Source of the DNA: an uncultured bacterium
GTDB taxonomy: Bacteria; Cyanobacteriota; Vampirovibrionia; Gastranaerophilales; Gastranaerophilaceae
Direction of reading: 5' to 3'
Length of the DNA stretch: 64,000 bases
Assembly (NCBI GenBank): GCA_950022495.1
Contig: CATLLJ010000011.1
Coordinates: 1 to 64,000, forward strand
Notes under the pieces: generated by a model
What the model was told of the DNA's origin: nothing
Database searches by the model: none
Seen by the model: the letters and a program-made list of their open reading frames with translations, nothing else
Part shown: piece by piece, positions 55,839-64,000 of the stretch
How the letters are laid out: each line of letters opens with the position of its first letter
Numbering within the stretch: the first letter of the stretch is position 1
Program-made: the position numbers and the translations under genes

Positions 55839-57113
55839 TTATACACATCCGCATCCACAAGAACATGCTTGAGATTTAAGAGTTTCAGCTTTATCAACGT
55901 GTTCCCATGGCACATCAATATCAGTTCTGCCCATGTGACCGTAAGCAGCTAATAATTGATAGAATTTACCGCCATTTTTAGCCGGTAGGTTTCTTAAATC
56001 AAATTTGTTAATAATTGCTGCCGGTCTAAGGTCAAAGTTTTTGCGAACTAAAGCACAAATTTCATCATCTGAGATTTTACCTGTTCCAAATGTGTCAACC
56101 ATAATAGATAAAGGTTCAGCAACACCAATTGCGTATGCTAATTCGATTTCACATTTTTCAGCAAGTCCAGCTGCAACAATGTTTTTAGCTACATAACGAG
56201 AAGCGTAAGCTGCAGATCTGTCAACTTTTGTAGGATCTTTTCCAGAAAAAGCTCCGCCGCCGTGTCTAGAATAACCACCGTAAGTATCAACAATGATTTT
56301 TCTTCCTGTCAAACCTGAATCACCTTGTGGACCACCAATTACGAATCTTCCTGAAGGATTGATTAAAATAATTGTATTTTCATCAGGTTTGATTTCTTCA
56401 CTTGCAAAAACATGGTCAATAACAAGTTTTTTAAGGTCTTCTTTAATAATATCTTGAACTTTTTGATTGTCAGAGATACCGTTAATTTCAGGATTATGTT
56501 GTGTAGAAAGTAAAACTGTATGAATTCTTGAAGGTTTTCCATCAACATATTCAACAGTAACTTGAGATTTCCCATCCGGTCTTAAATAATTAACAAAACC
56601 TTGTTTTCTTACTTGTGATAATCTATATGATAATTTGTGAGCAAGGCTTATAGGTAACGGCATAAGTTCCGGAGTTTCGTTACAAGCGTAACCAAACATA
56701 ATACCCTGGTCTCCTGCACCAAGTTCTTCTGTTTCAACAACTGAAGTATCCGCATTAGCTGATCTTGATTCAAATGCTTTATTAACACCGTTTCCGATAT
56801 CAGTAGATTGTTCATCAATACTTGTTAAAACCGCACAAGTATCAGCATCAAATCCGCCGCCAGTTGTGCCAGAATATCCAATATTTTTAATAGTATTTCT
56901 AACTACTTGCGGAATATCTACATAACAATCTGCTGTAATTTCGCCGCAAACAAGAGCCATACCTGTAGTTACTGTAGTTTCAGCGGCAACTCTTGATTGT
57001 CTGTCTTTTGTCAAAAATTCGTCCAAAATCGCATCTGATATTTGGTCACAAACTTTGTCGGGGTGTCCTTCTGTTACTGACTCAGAAGTAAATAAAAAAT
57101 TTTTTGAGGTCAT
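55839..57113 (-). CDS. metK: S-adenosylmethionine synthetase
   Basis: The 424-residue enzyme has [29 protein letters not shown], the [21 protein letters not shown] and [16 protein letters not shown] motifs of MetK, with catalytic His and Asp. It makes SAM. The C-terminus departs from the family: after the usual AETLK it adds a Cys-rich tail [11 protein letters not shown], resembling a metal-binding end. AAGGAGAAAAAG precedes the ATG. Two GC-stem elements lie in the leader. Confidence 0.96.
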   Translation of the reverse strand: MTSKNFLFTSESVTEGHPDKVCDQISDAILDEFLTKDRQSRVAAETTVTTGMALVCGEITADCYVDIPQVVRNTIKNIGYSGTTGGGFDADTCAVLTSIDEQSTDIGNGVNKAFESRSANADTSVVETEELGAGDQGIMFGYACNETPELMPLPISLAHKLSYRLSQVRKQGFVNYLRPDGKSQVTVEYVDGKPSRIHTVLLSTQHNPEINGISDNQKVQDIIKEDLKKLVIDHVFASEEIKPDENTIILINPSGRFVIGGPQGDSGLTGRKIIVDTYGGYSRHGGGAFSGKDPTKVDRSAAYASRYVAKNIVAAGLAEKCEIELAYAIGVAEPLSIMVDTFGTGKISDDEICALVRKNFDLRPAAIINKFDLRNLPAKNGGKFYQLLAAYGHMGRTDIDVPWEHVDKAETLKSQACSCGCGCV

Positions 57114-57182
57114 CTTTTTCTCCTTAATTTATTTTCTACGCCGGTAAGTTTTTTAATTCCAACCCGGCACTCCATTTCCTAT
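57114..57182 (-). promoter_or_regulatory. metK leader with a GC-rich hairpin (possible regulatory RNA)
   Basis: Between the terminator of the neighbouring gene and metK, the minus strand reads TGCCGG, a 19-base loop containing GGAATTAAAAAAC, and CCGGCG, then a T/A-rich stretch and the Shine-Dalgarno. The GCCGG/CCGGC stem is the only GC-rich structure in the interval. It does not match a SAM riboswitch class that I know; a protein-binding or new leader element is possible. Confidence 0.3.
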
Positions 57183-57232
57183 ACAGTTTAGTCCAAAGAT
57201 TTTAGGAAAGCAAATTATTATTAATTTTTAAT

Positions 57233-57266
57233 AAGAAAAAGAGAAAACCGAAATTGATTTTCTCTC
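57233..57266 (-). terminator. Rho-independent terminator of the third S74 pilin gene
   Basis: On the minus strand GAGAAAA and TTTTCTC form the stem and TTTTTCTT follows. It ends the gene that stops at 57293. Confidence 0.8.
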
Positions 57267-57292
57267 ATGAAATATGATTTATAATTAGAAAT

Positions 57293-59128
57293 TTATTTAT
57301 TTTTTAATTTTTCTACTCGATTAGTTAAATTTAGGACTTCAGCTTTTAGCTCTGTATTTTGATTTTCAAGTTCTGCAATTTGAGTTTCAATATTAGTAGT
57401 TCTTTGAACCAGTGCCGTGATTTTCTTATCTAGTTCTTTTATTGCATTAATTGCAGCATAGAACATTTCATCCCAGCGAATTTTTAAGAATCCATCAGGT
57501 CCTTTGAACACTGAATTTGGAAAAACCTTTTGCAAGTCTTGTGCCATGACACCGACTTGCGGGCGTTTTTTATCATCATTTTTAAATGTAAAATTATAAA
57601 TTTTTAATTTATTAATTTCATTTAAGCCTGCTAAATTTTTTGAACCAATATTTTTAAGTCTTCTGTCTGATGTACTACTAAAAAGTTGAATACAACCATT
57701 ATTCATTGTATAGGATCTTTGCCCATTAGAATTACAGTTTGTAGCTCTATGAAATCCTCTATCAACACCAGAAGATGATACATTATGAGATGACCATGAT
57801 GTTAAATTACCGGAGGTTGTAAAATATGTTTCACCTCGGACAATTAGATTCCCATTGATAACTGTTGTTGTATTTGCTCCAACAGTATTGTTATTCCAAC
57901 CATCACCATATTTACCTAAAACATCTTTTATTCCTGAACTTGTTGTTGTCGGGTTATGAATTTCTAATACCGCATCACCGCCATAGTTATAAGGAGTACT
58001 GCCAATATAAGTTCTGGTAACATTATCAGTTGTTGCATGTAAAAATGCCTCAGAAGTAGTTTCATTCTTTCCTGACATTTGTTTATTATTATGACCTAAC
58101 CCTAAATTTTTCCTTATATCTCCATCGCTACCGTTTTTGCCGCCATTATCCTCCAAATTAGATTTCGGTCCGGAATTATATCCAATACAAGTCTTCTTTG
58201 AACCAGTAGTTACCTGAGAACAGGCATTGGCACCAATAGCAACATTATAACCGCCGCTAGTTAAATTTTTTAGGGCATTATATCCAATAGCTACGTTATA
58301 TTCGCCTGAAGTTAAGTTGCCCAAAGCATTGTATCCGATAGCTACGTTATAATTACCATTACCAGTATCTGTAGTAGTACCACCACCAGAATATGATCCA
58401 ATAAATAGGTTAGAGTTACCTGTATTTTTCCAACCTGCATTATATCCAATCATTGTGTTTTTATTACCATTATTGCTTAGACCTGCATTTGAACCGATAA
58501 AAGTATTGTCAGCTTTACCGTCAACCATATTACCAGCCATGTATCCTATGGCTGTGTTGTAACTTCCGGATACATTTCTAGGTAAAGTATAATATCCCAA
58601 TGCAGTGTTATATTTACCGTCTTTTATATTATTTAATGCAAAATAGCCGATACCTACGTTATTTTTTGCTTCAATTTTGTTGGATTTAACATTTCCAAAG
58701 CGATATTCACCGCCCAATAAAACGTTTTTTCCATCCATAAACAAGGTTCCGGCAAATTTGCCTTTGTCATCTCGAGAATTTCTACCATATCTAAACTGAA
58801 TCTGTCTTTGTATTGTATCCTGAGATGTAACACCGCCTGATCTGATTACAACTTTAGATGCCGGTGTTAGTAATTCTTGAATGATTGATTGGCTTTCAGG
58901 AGTTAACCCAAAGAATAATTGTCCTGAAACATCTTTGTTTCCTGGATCAAATTTTGCATCCATAACTTGATAATCTTTATATGACCAAACTTGATATCTA
59001 CTGCGTGTAGACATTTTTTGTTTTTTAGTCATTAATGGTGCAAATGCTGCAAATACAATAGTAAGAATTAGCAGGACTATCATTATTTCCGCAAGTGTAA
59101 AACCTTTGGATTTATTATATATTTTCAT
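57293..59128 (-). CDS. Prepilin-like protein with Peptidase_S74 chaperone domain (third)
   Basis: The 611-residue protein starts MKIYNKSKGFTLAEIMIVLLIL, a class III signal. The stalk is the richest of the three in the 17-residue module: IGYFALNNIKDGKYNTALGY, YNTAIGYMAG, NTFIGSNAG, NTMIGYNAG, then three successive YNVAIG units and KTCIGYNSG. Shared modules TYIGSTPYNYGGDAVLEIHN and NGNLIVRGETYFTT lead to S74 (SDRRLKN at about residue 487, PQVGVMAQDL, IRWDEMFYAAINAIK), then a coiled coil. ATG 59128 has GGAG 12 bases upstream and gives a leader matching its relatives; ATG 59146 is possible. TATAAT at 59155-59160 is the likely -10. Confidence 0.9.
   Translation of the reverse strand: MKIYNKSKGFTLAEIMIVLLILTIVFAAFAPLMTKKQKMSTRSRYQVWSYKDYQVMDAKFDPGNKDVSGQLFFGLTPESQSIIQELLTPASKVVIRSGGVTSQDTIQRQIQFRYGRNSRDDKGKFAGTLFMDGKNVLLGGEYRFGNVKSNKIEAKNNVGIGYFALNNIKDGKYNTALGYYTLPRNVSGSYNTAIGYMAGNMVDGKADNTFIGSNAGLSNNGNKNTMIGYNAGWKNTGNSNLFIGSYSGGGTTTDTGNGNYNVAIGYNALGNLTSGEYNVAIGYNALKNLTSGGYNVAIGANACSQVTTGSKKTCIGYNSGPKSNLEDNGGKNGSDGDIRKNLGLGHNNKQMSGKNETTSEAFLHATTDNVTRTYIGSTPYNYGGDAVLEIHNPTTTSSGIKDVLGKYGDGWNNNTVGANTTTVINGNLIVRGETYFTTSGNLTSWSSHNVSSSGVDRGFHRATNCNSNGQRSYTMNNGCIQLFSSTSDRRLKNIGSKNLAGLNEINKLKIYNFTFKNDDKKRPQVGVMAQDLQKVFPNSVFKGPDGFLKIRWDEMFYAAINAIKELDKKITALVQRTTNIETQIAELENQNTELKAEVLNLTNRVEKLKNK
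58199..58351. repeat. Three tandem 51-base units in the third S74 pilin
   Basis: Three contiguous units begin at 58351, 58300 and 58249 (minus strand) and encode YNVAIGYNALGNLTSGE, YNVAIGYNALKNLTSGG and YNVAIGANACSQVTTGS. The first two are nearly identical in DNA, suggesting recent duplication. Confidence 0.88.
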
Positions 59129-59270
59129 ACTCAACCAAAACTCCATCAATGTAAATTATATTTATAATTATAACATATTTGTATACTTTTTTCAATATTT
59201 GAAATCTTTTGTAACATCTCTATTATTTTGTGATATCCTTAAATAAGAAACGAAATTGAGAGGACTAAAT

Positions 59271-61919
59271 ATGTCAGTTACAAATATTGAAAATTTACCT
59301 ACTGTTTATGATGCAAAAGAAACAGAAGAAAGTATTTACAAGTTTTGGGAAGATAATGAATGTTTTAAGGCTGATGCTAAAAGCCCTAAAAAGCCTTATT
59401 CCATGGTAATTCCTCCTCCTAATGTTACAGGTGTATTACATATGGGGCATGCATTAGATGAAACATTACAGGATATATTGGTTCGTTACCACAGAATGAG
59501 CGGTTATGAAGCTCTCTGGATTCCGGGAACTGACCATGCCGGACTTGCTACCCAGAATGTTGTAGAAAAACAGTTAGCTAAAGAAGGACTTACACGTCAT
59601 GATTTAGGTCGTGAAAAATTTCTGAAAAAAACATGGGAATGGACAAACCAGCATAAAGGCAGAATTCTAGACCAAATGAAACGTCTTGGTGCGTCTTTTG
59701 ACCGTTCAAGAGAAAGATTTACTTTTGATGAAGGTTGTTCAGAAGCCGTTAAAGAAGTTTTTGTAACTTTATATAATAAAGGTTTAATTTATAAAGGTGC
59801 GTATATTGTAAACTGGTGTCCAAGATGTCAGTCTGCAATTTCAGATATTGAAACAGAATACGAAACCGAACAAGGTCATTTATGGGAAATTTCTTACCCA
59901 TTAAAAGGTGAAAGCGGTGCTATTATTGTTGCTACTACCCGTCCGGAAACTATCTTTGGTGATGTTGCAATTGCTGTTCACCCTGATGACCATAAATATT
60001 CCGAATTAGTTGGAAAAACAGTTGTAATACCTTTAACCGGACGTGAAATCCCAATTATTGCAGATGAATATGTTGATAAATCTTTCGGAACCGGTGCTGT
60101 AAAAATTACGCCTGCACACGATCCTAACGATTTTGAAGTTGGTAAACGTCATAACTTTAAACCTATTTGGGTTATTGATGAAGAAGGTAAAATGAAGGCT
60201 TGCGGTGAAGTTCCTTCAAATCTTCACGGGCTGGACAGATACGAAGCACGTAAGCAAATTATAAAAATGCTTGAAGATAATCATTCTTTACTTAGAATTA
60301 AAGATCACGAGCATAATGTTGGTAAATGCCAACGCTGCGGAACTACTATTGAGCCATTACTTTCTGAACAATGGTTTGTTAAAATGGAACCGCTTGCGAA
60401 AGAAGCTATTGCTGCAGTAAAAGATGGCAGAATTAAGTTTATTCCTGAACGCTGGGAAAAGAATTACCTTGGCTGGATGGAAAATATTCGTGACTGGTGT
60501 ATTTCCCGTCAAATCTGGTGGGGACATCAAATTCCGGCTTATTATCATAAGGTAACAGGTGAAATGGTTGTTGCTAAAGAAAATCCGGATCCTGCAAACT
60601 ATGTTCAAGAAACTGATTGTCTTGATACCTGGTTTTCATCTGGTTTATGGCCATTCTCTACAATGGGATTTCCTAATTCAGAAACAGATGATTTCAAAAA
60701 ATTCTATCCAACCACAACTCTAGTAACCGGATTTGATATTATTTTCTTCTGGGTTGCTAGAATGATTACTATGGGCTTAGAATTTACAGGAAAAGCTCCA
60801 TTCTCAACAGTTTATATTCACGGTCTTATTCGTGACGAAAAAGGTCAGAAGATGTCTAAATCTAAAGGCAACACTATTGACCCTGTTGAAATAATTGATA
60901 AATACGGATGCGATGCCCTAAGATTTACAATGACTTCACTTTGTACTTATGGCGGACAAGATATTAAAATCAGTGACGAGCGTTTTGAATATGGCAGAAA
61001 TTTTGCTAATAAAATCTGGAATGCTTCAAGATTTGTACTTATGAACCTTGACGGTGTAGATAATAATGATATTGATTATTCAAAACTTACAATTGCTGAT
61101 AAATGGATACTTGATAAATTAAATAATGCAGCTAAAGAAGTTAATGATAATATTGCAAATTACAGAATTGGTGAAACTGCACATATTCTTTATGATTTCT
61201 TCTGGAATTCATATTGTGACTGGTATGTTGAAATTGCAAAAGTACAGCTTCAAGATGAAACACTTAAACTTAATACTCAGCGTGTTTTGAGATATGTTCT
61301 TGATATGTCATTAAGATTACTTCATCCAATTATGCCTCATATTACAGAACGAGTATGGCAGTTAATTCCGCAAAATTCTGAATTTAAAGCGATTATGCTT
61401 GCAGATTATCCGGTTTATACTGATAAACTAGCTTATCCTGCAGAAGCAAAAGAAATGGAACTTGTATTTGAAACTATCAAATCTTTACGTAATGTAAGAC
61501 AAAGTTTCAATATTGCAATGTCTGTTAAATTTGATATCGTAATTCAAGCAACTCAGGAAGAAAAACCAATTTTTGAGGCTATTGAAAGTTATATCAAACG
61601 TATGGCAAAAGTTGAAAATATTTCTTATGCTGATGCAAGTGCTCCGGTTGCTAAAAAATCTGCAACCGCAGTTGTTTCAGCTTCTAAGATTGTAATTCCT
61701 CTTGAAAATCTTATTGATTTCAACGAAGAAATTGCAAGACAGGAAAAGAAACTTGGCAAGCTTCAAAATGAACGAAAATCATTAGAAGGCAGAGTGAACA
61801 ATCCGAAATTTGTTGCAAATGCTCCTGAAGCATTGATTAAACAGACAAAAGATAGAATTGATGAAATTCTAGTTCAAGAAAATGCTATAAATGATTTGAT
61901 ATCATCATTAAAAGCATAA
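59271..61919 (+). CDS. valS: Valyl-tRNA synthetase
   Basis: The 882-residue class I synthetase has the HIGH motif PPPNVTGVLHMGHAL near residue 45, editing-domain elements (TTRPETIFGDVAIAVHP), KMSKSKGN near residue 535 and a C-terminal coiled coil. Length is typical. ATG 59271 is used because GAGAGG lies upstream; the longer frame to 59256 has no site. Confidence 0.97.
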   Translation: MSVTNIENLPTVYDAKETEESIYKFWEDNECFKADAKSPKKPYSMVIPPPNVTGVLHMGHALDETLQDILVRYHRMSGYEALWIPGTDHAGLATQNVVEKQLAKEGLTRHDLGREKFLKKTWEWTNQHKGRILDQMKRLGASFDRSRERFTFDEGCSEAVKEVFVTLYNKGLIYKGAYIVNWCPRCQSAISDIETEYETEQGHLWEISYPLKGESGAIIVATTRPETIFGDVAIAVHPDDHKYSELVGKTVVIPLTGREIPIIADEYVDKSFGTGAVKITPAHDPNDFEVGKRHNFKPIWVIDEEGKMKACGEVPSNLHGLDRYEARKQIIKMLEDNHSLLRIKDHEHNVGKCQRCGTTIEPLLSEQWFVKMEPLAKEAIAAVKDGRIKFIPERWEKNYLGWMENIRDWCISRQIWWGHQIPAYYHKVTGEMVVAKENPDPANYVQETDCLDTWFSSGLWPFSTMGFPNSETDDFKKFYPTTTLVTGFDIIFFWVARMITMGLEFTGKAPFSTVYIHGLIRDEKGQKMSKSKGNTIDPVEIIDKYGCDALRFTMTSLCTYGGQDIKISDERFEYGRNFANKIWNASRFVLMNLDGVDNNDIDYSKLTIADKWILDKLNNAAKEVNDNIANYRIGETAHILYDFFWNSYCDWYVEIAKVQLQDETLKLNTQRVLRYVLDMSLRLLHPIMPHITERVWQLIPQNSEFKAIMLADYPVYTDKLAYPAEAKEMELVFETIKSLRNVRQSFNIAMSVKFDIVIQATQEEKPIFEAIESYIKRMAKVENISYADASAPVAKKSATAVVSASKIVIPLENLIDFNEEIARQEKKLGKLQNERKSLEGRVNNPKFVANAPEALIKQTKDRIDEILVQENAINDLISSLKA

Positions 61920-61932
61920 TTTGTTAAAAATA

Positions 61933-61973
61933 TTAAATAAGCAGTTCTTAACTTATGTTAAGAACTGCTTATT
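61933..61973. terminator. Long perfect hairpin after valS
   Basis: TTAAATAAGCAGTTCTTAAC pairs with GTTAAGAACTGCTTATTTAA, a 20-base perfect stem with a 3-4 base loop. It lacks a full T run after the stem on the plus strand, so it may act as a terminator or another structural element. Confidence 0.7.
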
Positions 61974-62050
61974 TAATGCTTAAATTGCACTATTGTCTTA
62001 TTTTTAAGGTCTATAAAAGTATTTAGTTTATTAAGCAAATTTTACAAAGC

Positions 62051-62079
62051 TTTACATATTTAATAAAATTTGGTAGTAT
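62051..62079 (+). promoter_or_regulatory. Promoter of rpsA
   Basis: TTTACA and TAGTAT are 17 bases apart; the predicted start lies about 40 bases before the rpsA ATG, which follows a GGAG. Confidence 0.6.
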
Positions 62080-62125
62080 AGTCGTGTATTTATTAGATTA
62101 GTGTCTATTTGACAATGGAGTAGTT

Positions 62126-63211
62126 ATGGTTACAAAAAAGGAAACAGATTTTGATTTTGAGGCATTACTGGATAAGTATGACTATAAATTTCAAAAAGGT
62201 GATTTAGTTAAAGGCGTTGTTTGTGGTTTTGACAGTCAGGGCGTTTTAGTTGATATTGGTGCTAAAACAACTGCTGTTATTCCTACATTTGAGGCTGTAG
62301 ACAAAGGTGAAAATCCTGAAGATAAGTTTGAAAAAGGTCAAGAAGGTGAATTCTTAATTATTAAAGATGAAGATGATGACGGTAAGTTTTTACTATCTAA
62401 GAAAAAAGTAGACTTTGCTTATGCCTGGAAAGAACTTGAAAAAGTGAAAGCTGCAGATGAAACCATTCTTGGTACAGTAATTAATGTTGTTAAAGGCGGT
62501 ATTCTTGTTGAGGTTTCAGGTGTTAGAGGTTTTATTCCATCTTCTCAATTGAGAACCAGAGAAGCAGATGTACAGGTTGGTGATAAATTAGAATTGAAAA
62601 TTCTTACCCTTGATGCTCAACAAAATAACTTTATTCTTTCTAACAAAAAAGTGTACGAAGATTCAGCAGAAGAAGTTAGAAAAAATGTATTCTCTCAAAT
62701 TGAACCGGGACAAATTGTAAAAGGTGAAGTTGTAAGAATTACAGACTTCGGTGCATTTATTGATATTGGCGGTATTGACGGTCTTCTTCCTTTATCACAA
62801 CTTTCATGGAGATGGATTGACCATCCGACTGATATCTTAAAAGTTGGTGACAAGATTGATGTTGAAGTTATTCTTGTAGACCACGATAAACAAAGAGTAT
62901 CATTAAGCTTGAAAAATCTTGAACCGGATCCATGGATTGAAGCTGAAAAGAATATTAAAGAAGGCGACAAGGTAGAAGGTACAGTTACAAGATTAAAACA
63001 CTTTGGTGCTTTTGTGGAAGTTTATCCTGGTGTTGAAGCTTTATTGCCGCATAATGAAGTTGTTGACTATCAAAACGAGTCAAAATCAATACTTCAAGTT
63101 GGTGATAAAATCAGCACATATATTATTAAATTCAACCCTGCTGATAAACGTATTGCTCTATCTGTTCATGAACAGGGACAAGCTGACGCTGAAGCTCCGG
63201 TTGAAGAATAA
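62126..63211 (+). CDS. rpsA: 30S ribosomal protein S1 (four S1 domains)
   Basis: The 361-residue protein has four S1 domains: KGDLVKGVVCGFDSQGVLVDIG (about 25), TILGTVINVVKGGILVEVSG (about 112), PGQIVKGEVVRITDFGAFIDIG (about 195) and EGDKVEGTVTRLKHFGAFVEVY (about 280). Four domains, against six in E. coli, is like cyanobacterial and Gram-positive forms. Many genes here have leaderless starts that would not need S1. It ends in an acidic tail. Confidence 0.93.
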   Translation: MVTKKETDFDFEALLDKYDYKFQKGDLVKGVVCGFDSQGVLVDIGAKTTAVIPTFEAVDKGENPEDKFEKGQEGEFLIIKDEDDDGKFLLSKKKVDFAYAWKELEKVKAADETILGTVINVVKGGILVEVSGVRGFIPSSQLRTREADVQVGDKLELKILTLDAQQNNFILSNKKVYEDSAEEVRKNVFSQIEPGQIVKGEVVRITDFGAFIDIGGIDGLLPLSQLSWRWIDHPTDILKVGDKIDVEVILVDHDKQRVSLSLKNLEPDPWIEAEKNIKEGDKVEGTVTRLKHFGAFVEVYPGVEALLPHNEVVDYQNESKSILQVGDKISTYIIKFNPADKRIALSVHEQGQADAEAPVEE

Positions 63212-63236
63212 TCAGCTTGAAATAATAAACTTTAAC

Positions 63237-63275
63237 TCAAGAGTTCTAAAAATTTTTTTAGGACTCTTGACTTTT
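63237..63275 (+). terminator. Rho-independent terminator after rpsA
   Basis: TCAAGAGTTCTAAAAA pairs with TTTTTAGGACTCTTGA, with CTTTT following. Confidence 0.85.
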
Positions 63276-63364
63276 ATGGAAATTACATTAAAACAATATC
63301 ATACATTTAGATGTTTATTACTCTCGCAAAGTAATACATAATATATCAAGAAAGAGTACTAGGC

Positions 63365-63832
63365 ATGCCATTCAGATATAGACTGCAAAAAGTTTTGGAT
63401 TTTAGAATCAATCAAAAAGAAGAGCAGAGAATAAAAGTTCAAAAAGCACAACAGGCAGTTTATAAAGCTGAAGACGATATAAAGAAAAATCAACAAGATA
63501 TCGTTGACACAAAAGAAGGTATGAGACGCTGTGACCCGATGATGTATGAAGCTTATGACAATTATCTTCAGCATCTATGGGAAAAAGCAGAACAACTCGA
63601 AGCTATACGGCAGGAACTTCAGAAAAAGCTAGATGAAGAATTACAAAAACTTGTAAAATGCGAACAGGCTGTCAAGGTTCTGGAAAAGCATAAAGAAAAA
63701 AACAAAGAAATCTATCTTCAAGAAGAGAAAGCCGCAGAATTAAAACAATTTTCAGAGCTCGGTGTTACACGTTTTTATAAACAAAATCTTGAGCGGGCTG
63801 AAGAAGAGTTAAAATCACAGAATAATTCATAA
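63365..63832 (+). CDS. fliJ: Flagellar export protein FliJ
   Basis: The 155-residue protein is a single coiled coil beginning with MPFRYRLQKVLDFRINQKEEQ, the typical FliJ start, and its length fits. FliJ is a chaperone-like stalk of the flagellar type III export apparatus. The following gene is fliK-like, in keeping with the common fliI-fliJ-fliK order. It is the first sign of a flagellar operon in the window. Confidence 0.8.
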   Translation: MPFRYRLQKVLDFRINQKEEQRIKVQKAQQAVYKAEDDIKKNQQDIVDTKEGMRRCDPMMYEAYDNYLQHLWEKAEQLEAIRQELQKKLDEELQKLVKCEQAVKVLEKHKEKNKEIYLQEEKAAELKQFSELGVTRFYKQNLERAEEELKSQNNS

Positions 63833-63851
63833 AAGAAAAAGGTAAAAGAAT

Positions 63852-64000
63852 ATGGGTATAGACGCAACAACATCATCAACTGTAAGTTCATCATCTCAAT
63901 CATCTCAAGTTTCAAGCTCTTCAGGTGCAGAATCATCTAAGAAAACATCCGCAGATTCGTCTTTTAAAGATGAGATGAATAAAGTTTCAGCTAATGACAA
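63852..64000 (+). CDS. Flagellar hook-length control protein FliK-like, N-terminal fragment (runs off window)
   Basis: ATG 63852 has AAGGT upstream. The visible 50 residues are a Ser/Thr/Gln-rich, disordered stretch (MGIDATTSSTVSSSSQSSQV, then SFKDEMNKVS), typical of the export-signal N-terminus of FliK. It lies 19 bases after fliJ, the normal position of fliK. The identity rests on context and composition. Confidence 0.5.
   Translation, partial: MGIDATTSSTVSSSSQSSQVSSSSGAESSKKTSADSSFKDEMNKVSAND

Noticed and set aside
58199..58351. Regular 51-base repeats as a possible CRISPR array
   Set aside because: No unique spacers separate the units; the repeats are translated in frame as the 17-residue beta module.
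61933..61973. The valS hairpin as an insertion-sequence end
   Set aside because: No transposase or target duplication is present; a terminator-type structure after valS is simpler.

Overview
The window is a gene-dense, AT-rich chromosomal segment from a Gram-negative-type bacterium. Several features point to a gut-type Vampirovibrionia (Melainabacteria, order Gastranaerophilales): the recurrent prepilin N-terminus (F)TLAEVLITLGIIGVVAA, a glycyl-radical-free fermentative gene set (superoxide reductase, ferritin, CoA-activase-type protein), a flagellar FliJ, FtsEX/FtsZ division genes, and outer-surface adhesin genes. This placement is inference from protein style and has not been tested by phylogeny.

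Layout. 1-3276 (minus) is the 5' two thirds or more of a giant FHA/leukotoxin-type secreted adhesin ending at the window edge in an Asp-Thr hexanucleotide repeat. 3.5-8.1 kb holds a polysaccharide flippase, rimO and a U32 peptidase. 8.1-12.4 kb (minus) is an operon of a split-transketolase C-subunit, ftsE, ftsX, a degenerate receiver/GGDEF protein and an isochorismatase-like hydrolase. 12.7-19.5 kb has a Pro/Gln-rich HEAT-like protein, two tandem PlsC acyltransferases, a phosphohexomutase and argS. 19.6-23.2 kb holds an exported phospholipase-D-like protein, a ChbG/HpnK deacetylase and a GT2 glycosyltransferase, followed by a prepilin gene interrupted by a run of 10 G. 24.1-24.4 kb encodes a large-type SRP RNA on the minus strand. 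24.5-27.7 kb is an oxygen-defence pair (superoxide reductase, ferritin) and a hybrid kinase with a LuxR-type regulator. 29.2-35.9 kb has a GIY-YIG protein, nadK, ftsZ, tRNA-Leu(CAA), a YbaK deacylase, several exported proteins of unknown function, a WecG-type glycosyltransferase and the transketolase N-subunit. 36.0-38.4 kb is a very large Cys-rich prepilin. 38.5-50.3 kb is mainly housekeeping: miaA, gcvPB, a sigma factor, universal stress protein, LD-carboxypeptidase, dnaX, typA. 50.3-51.7 kb is a drug-efflux MFS protein. 51.9-59.1 kb is the most unusual region: three prepilin-like proteins that carry a 17-residue beta repeat and a C-terminal Peptidase_S74 intramolecular-chaperone domain, flanking metK. 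59.3-64 kb has valS, a four-domain ribosomal protein S1, fliJ and the start of a fliK-like gene.

How they fit together. The surface theme dominates: a TPS-type adhesin, five prepilin-like proteins of three architectures, glycan-building enzymes and a flagellar locus. The strongest candidate for an undescribed system is the set of three prepilin-S74 fusions: an N-terminal class III signal that inner-membrane prepilin peptidase should cut, a repeat stalk, and a C-terminal self-trimerising, potentially self-cleaving chaperone of the kind known from phage tail spikes. A second is the 10-G tract that puts a complete prepilin out of frame by one base, as expected for phase variation or a base-calling error. 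A third is a recurring start-site geometry: an extended -10 element 6-9 bases before an ATG without Shine-Dalgarno, implying leaderless mRNAs for several housekeeping genes.
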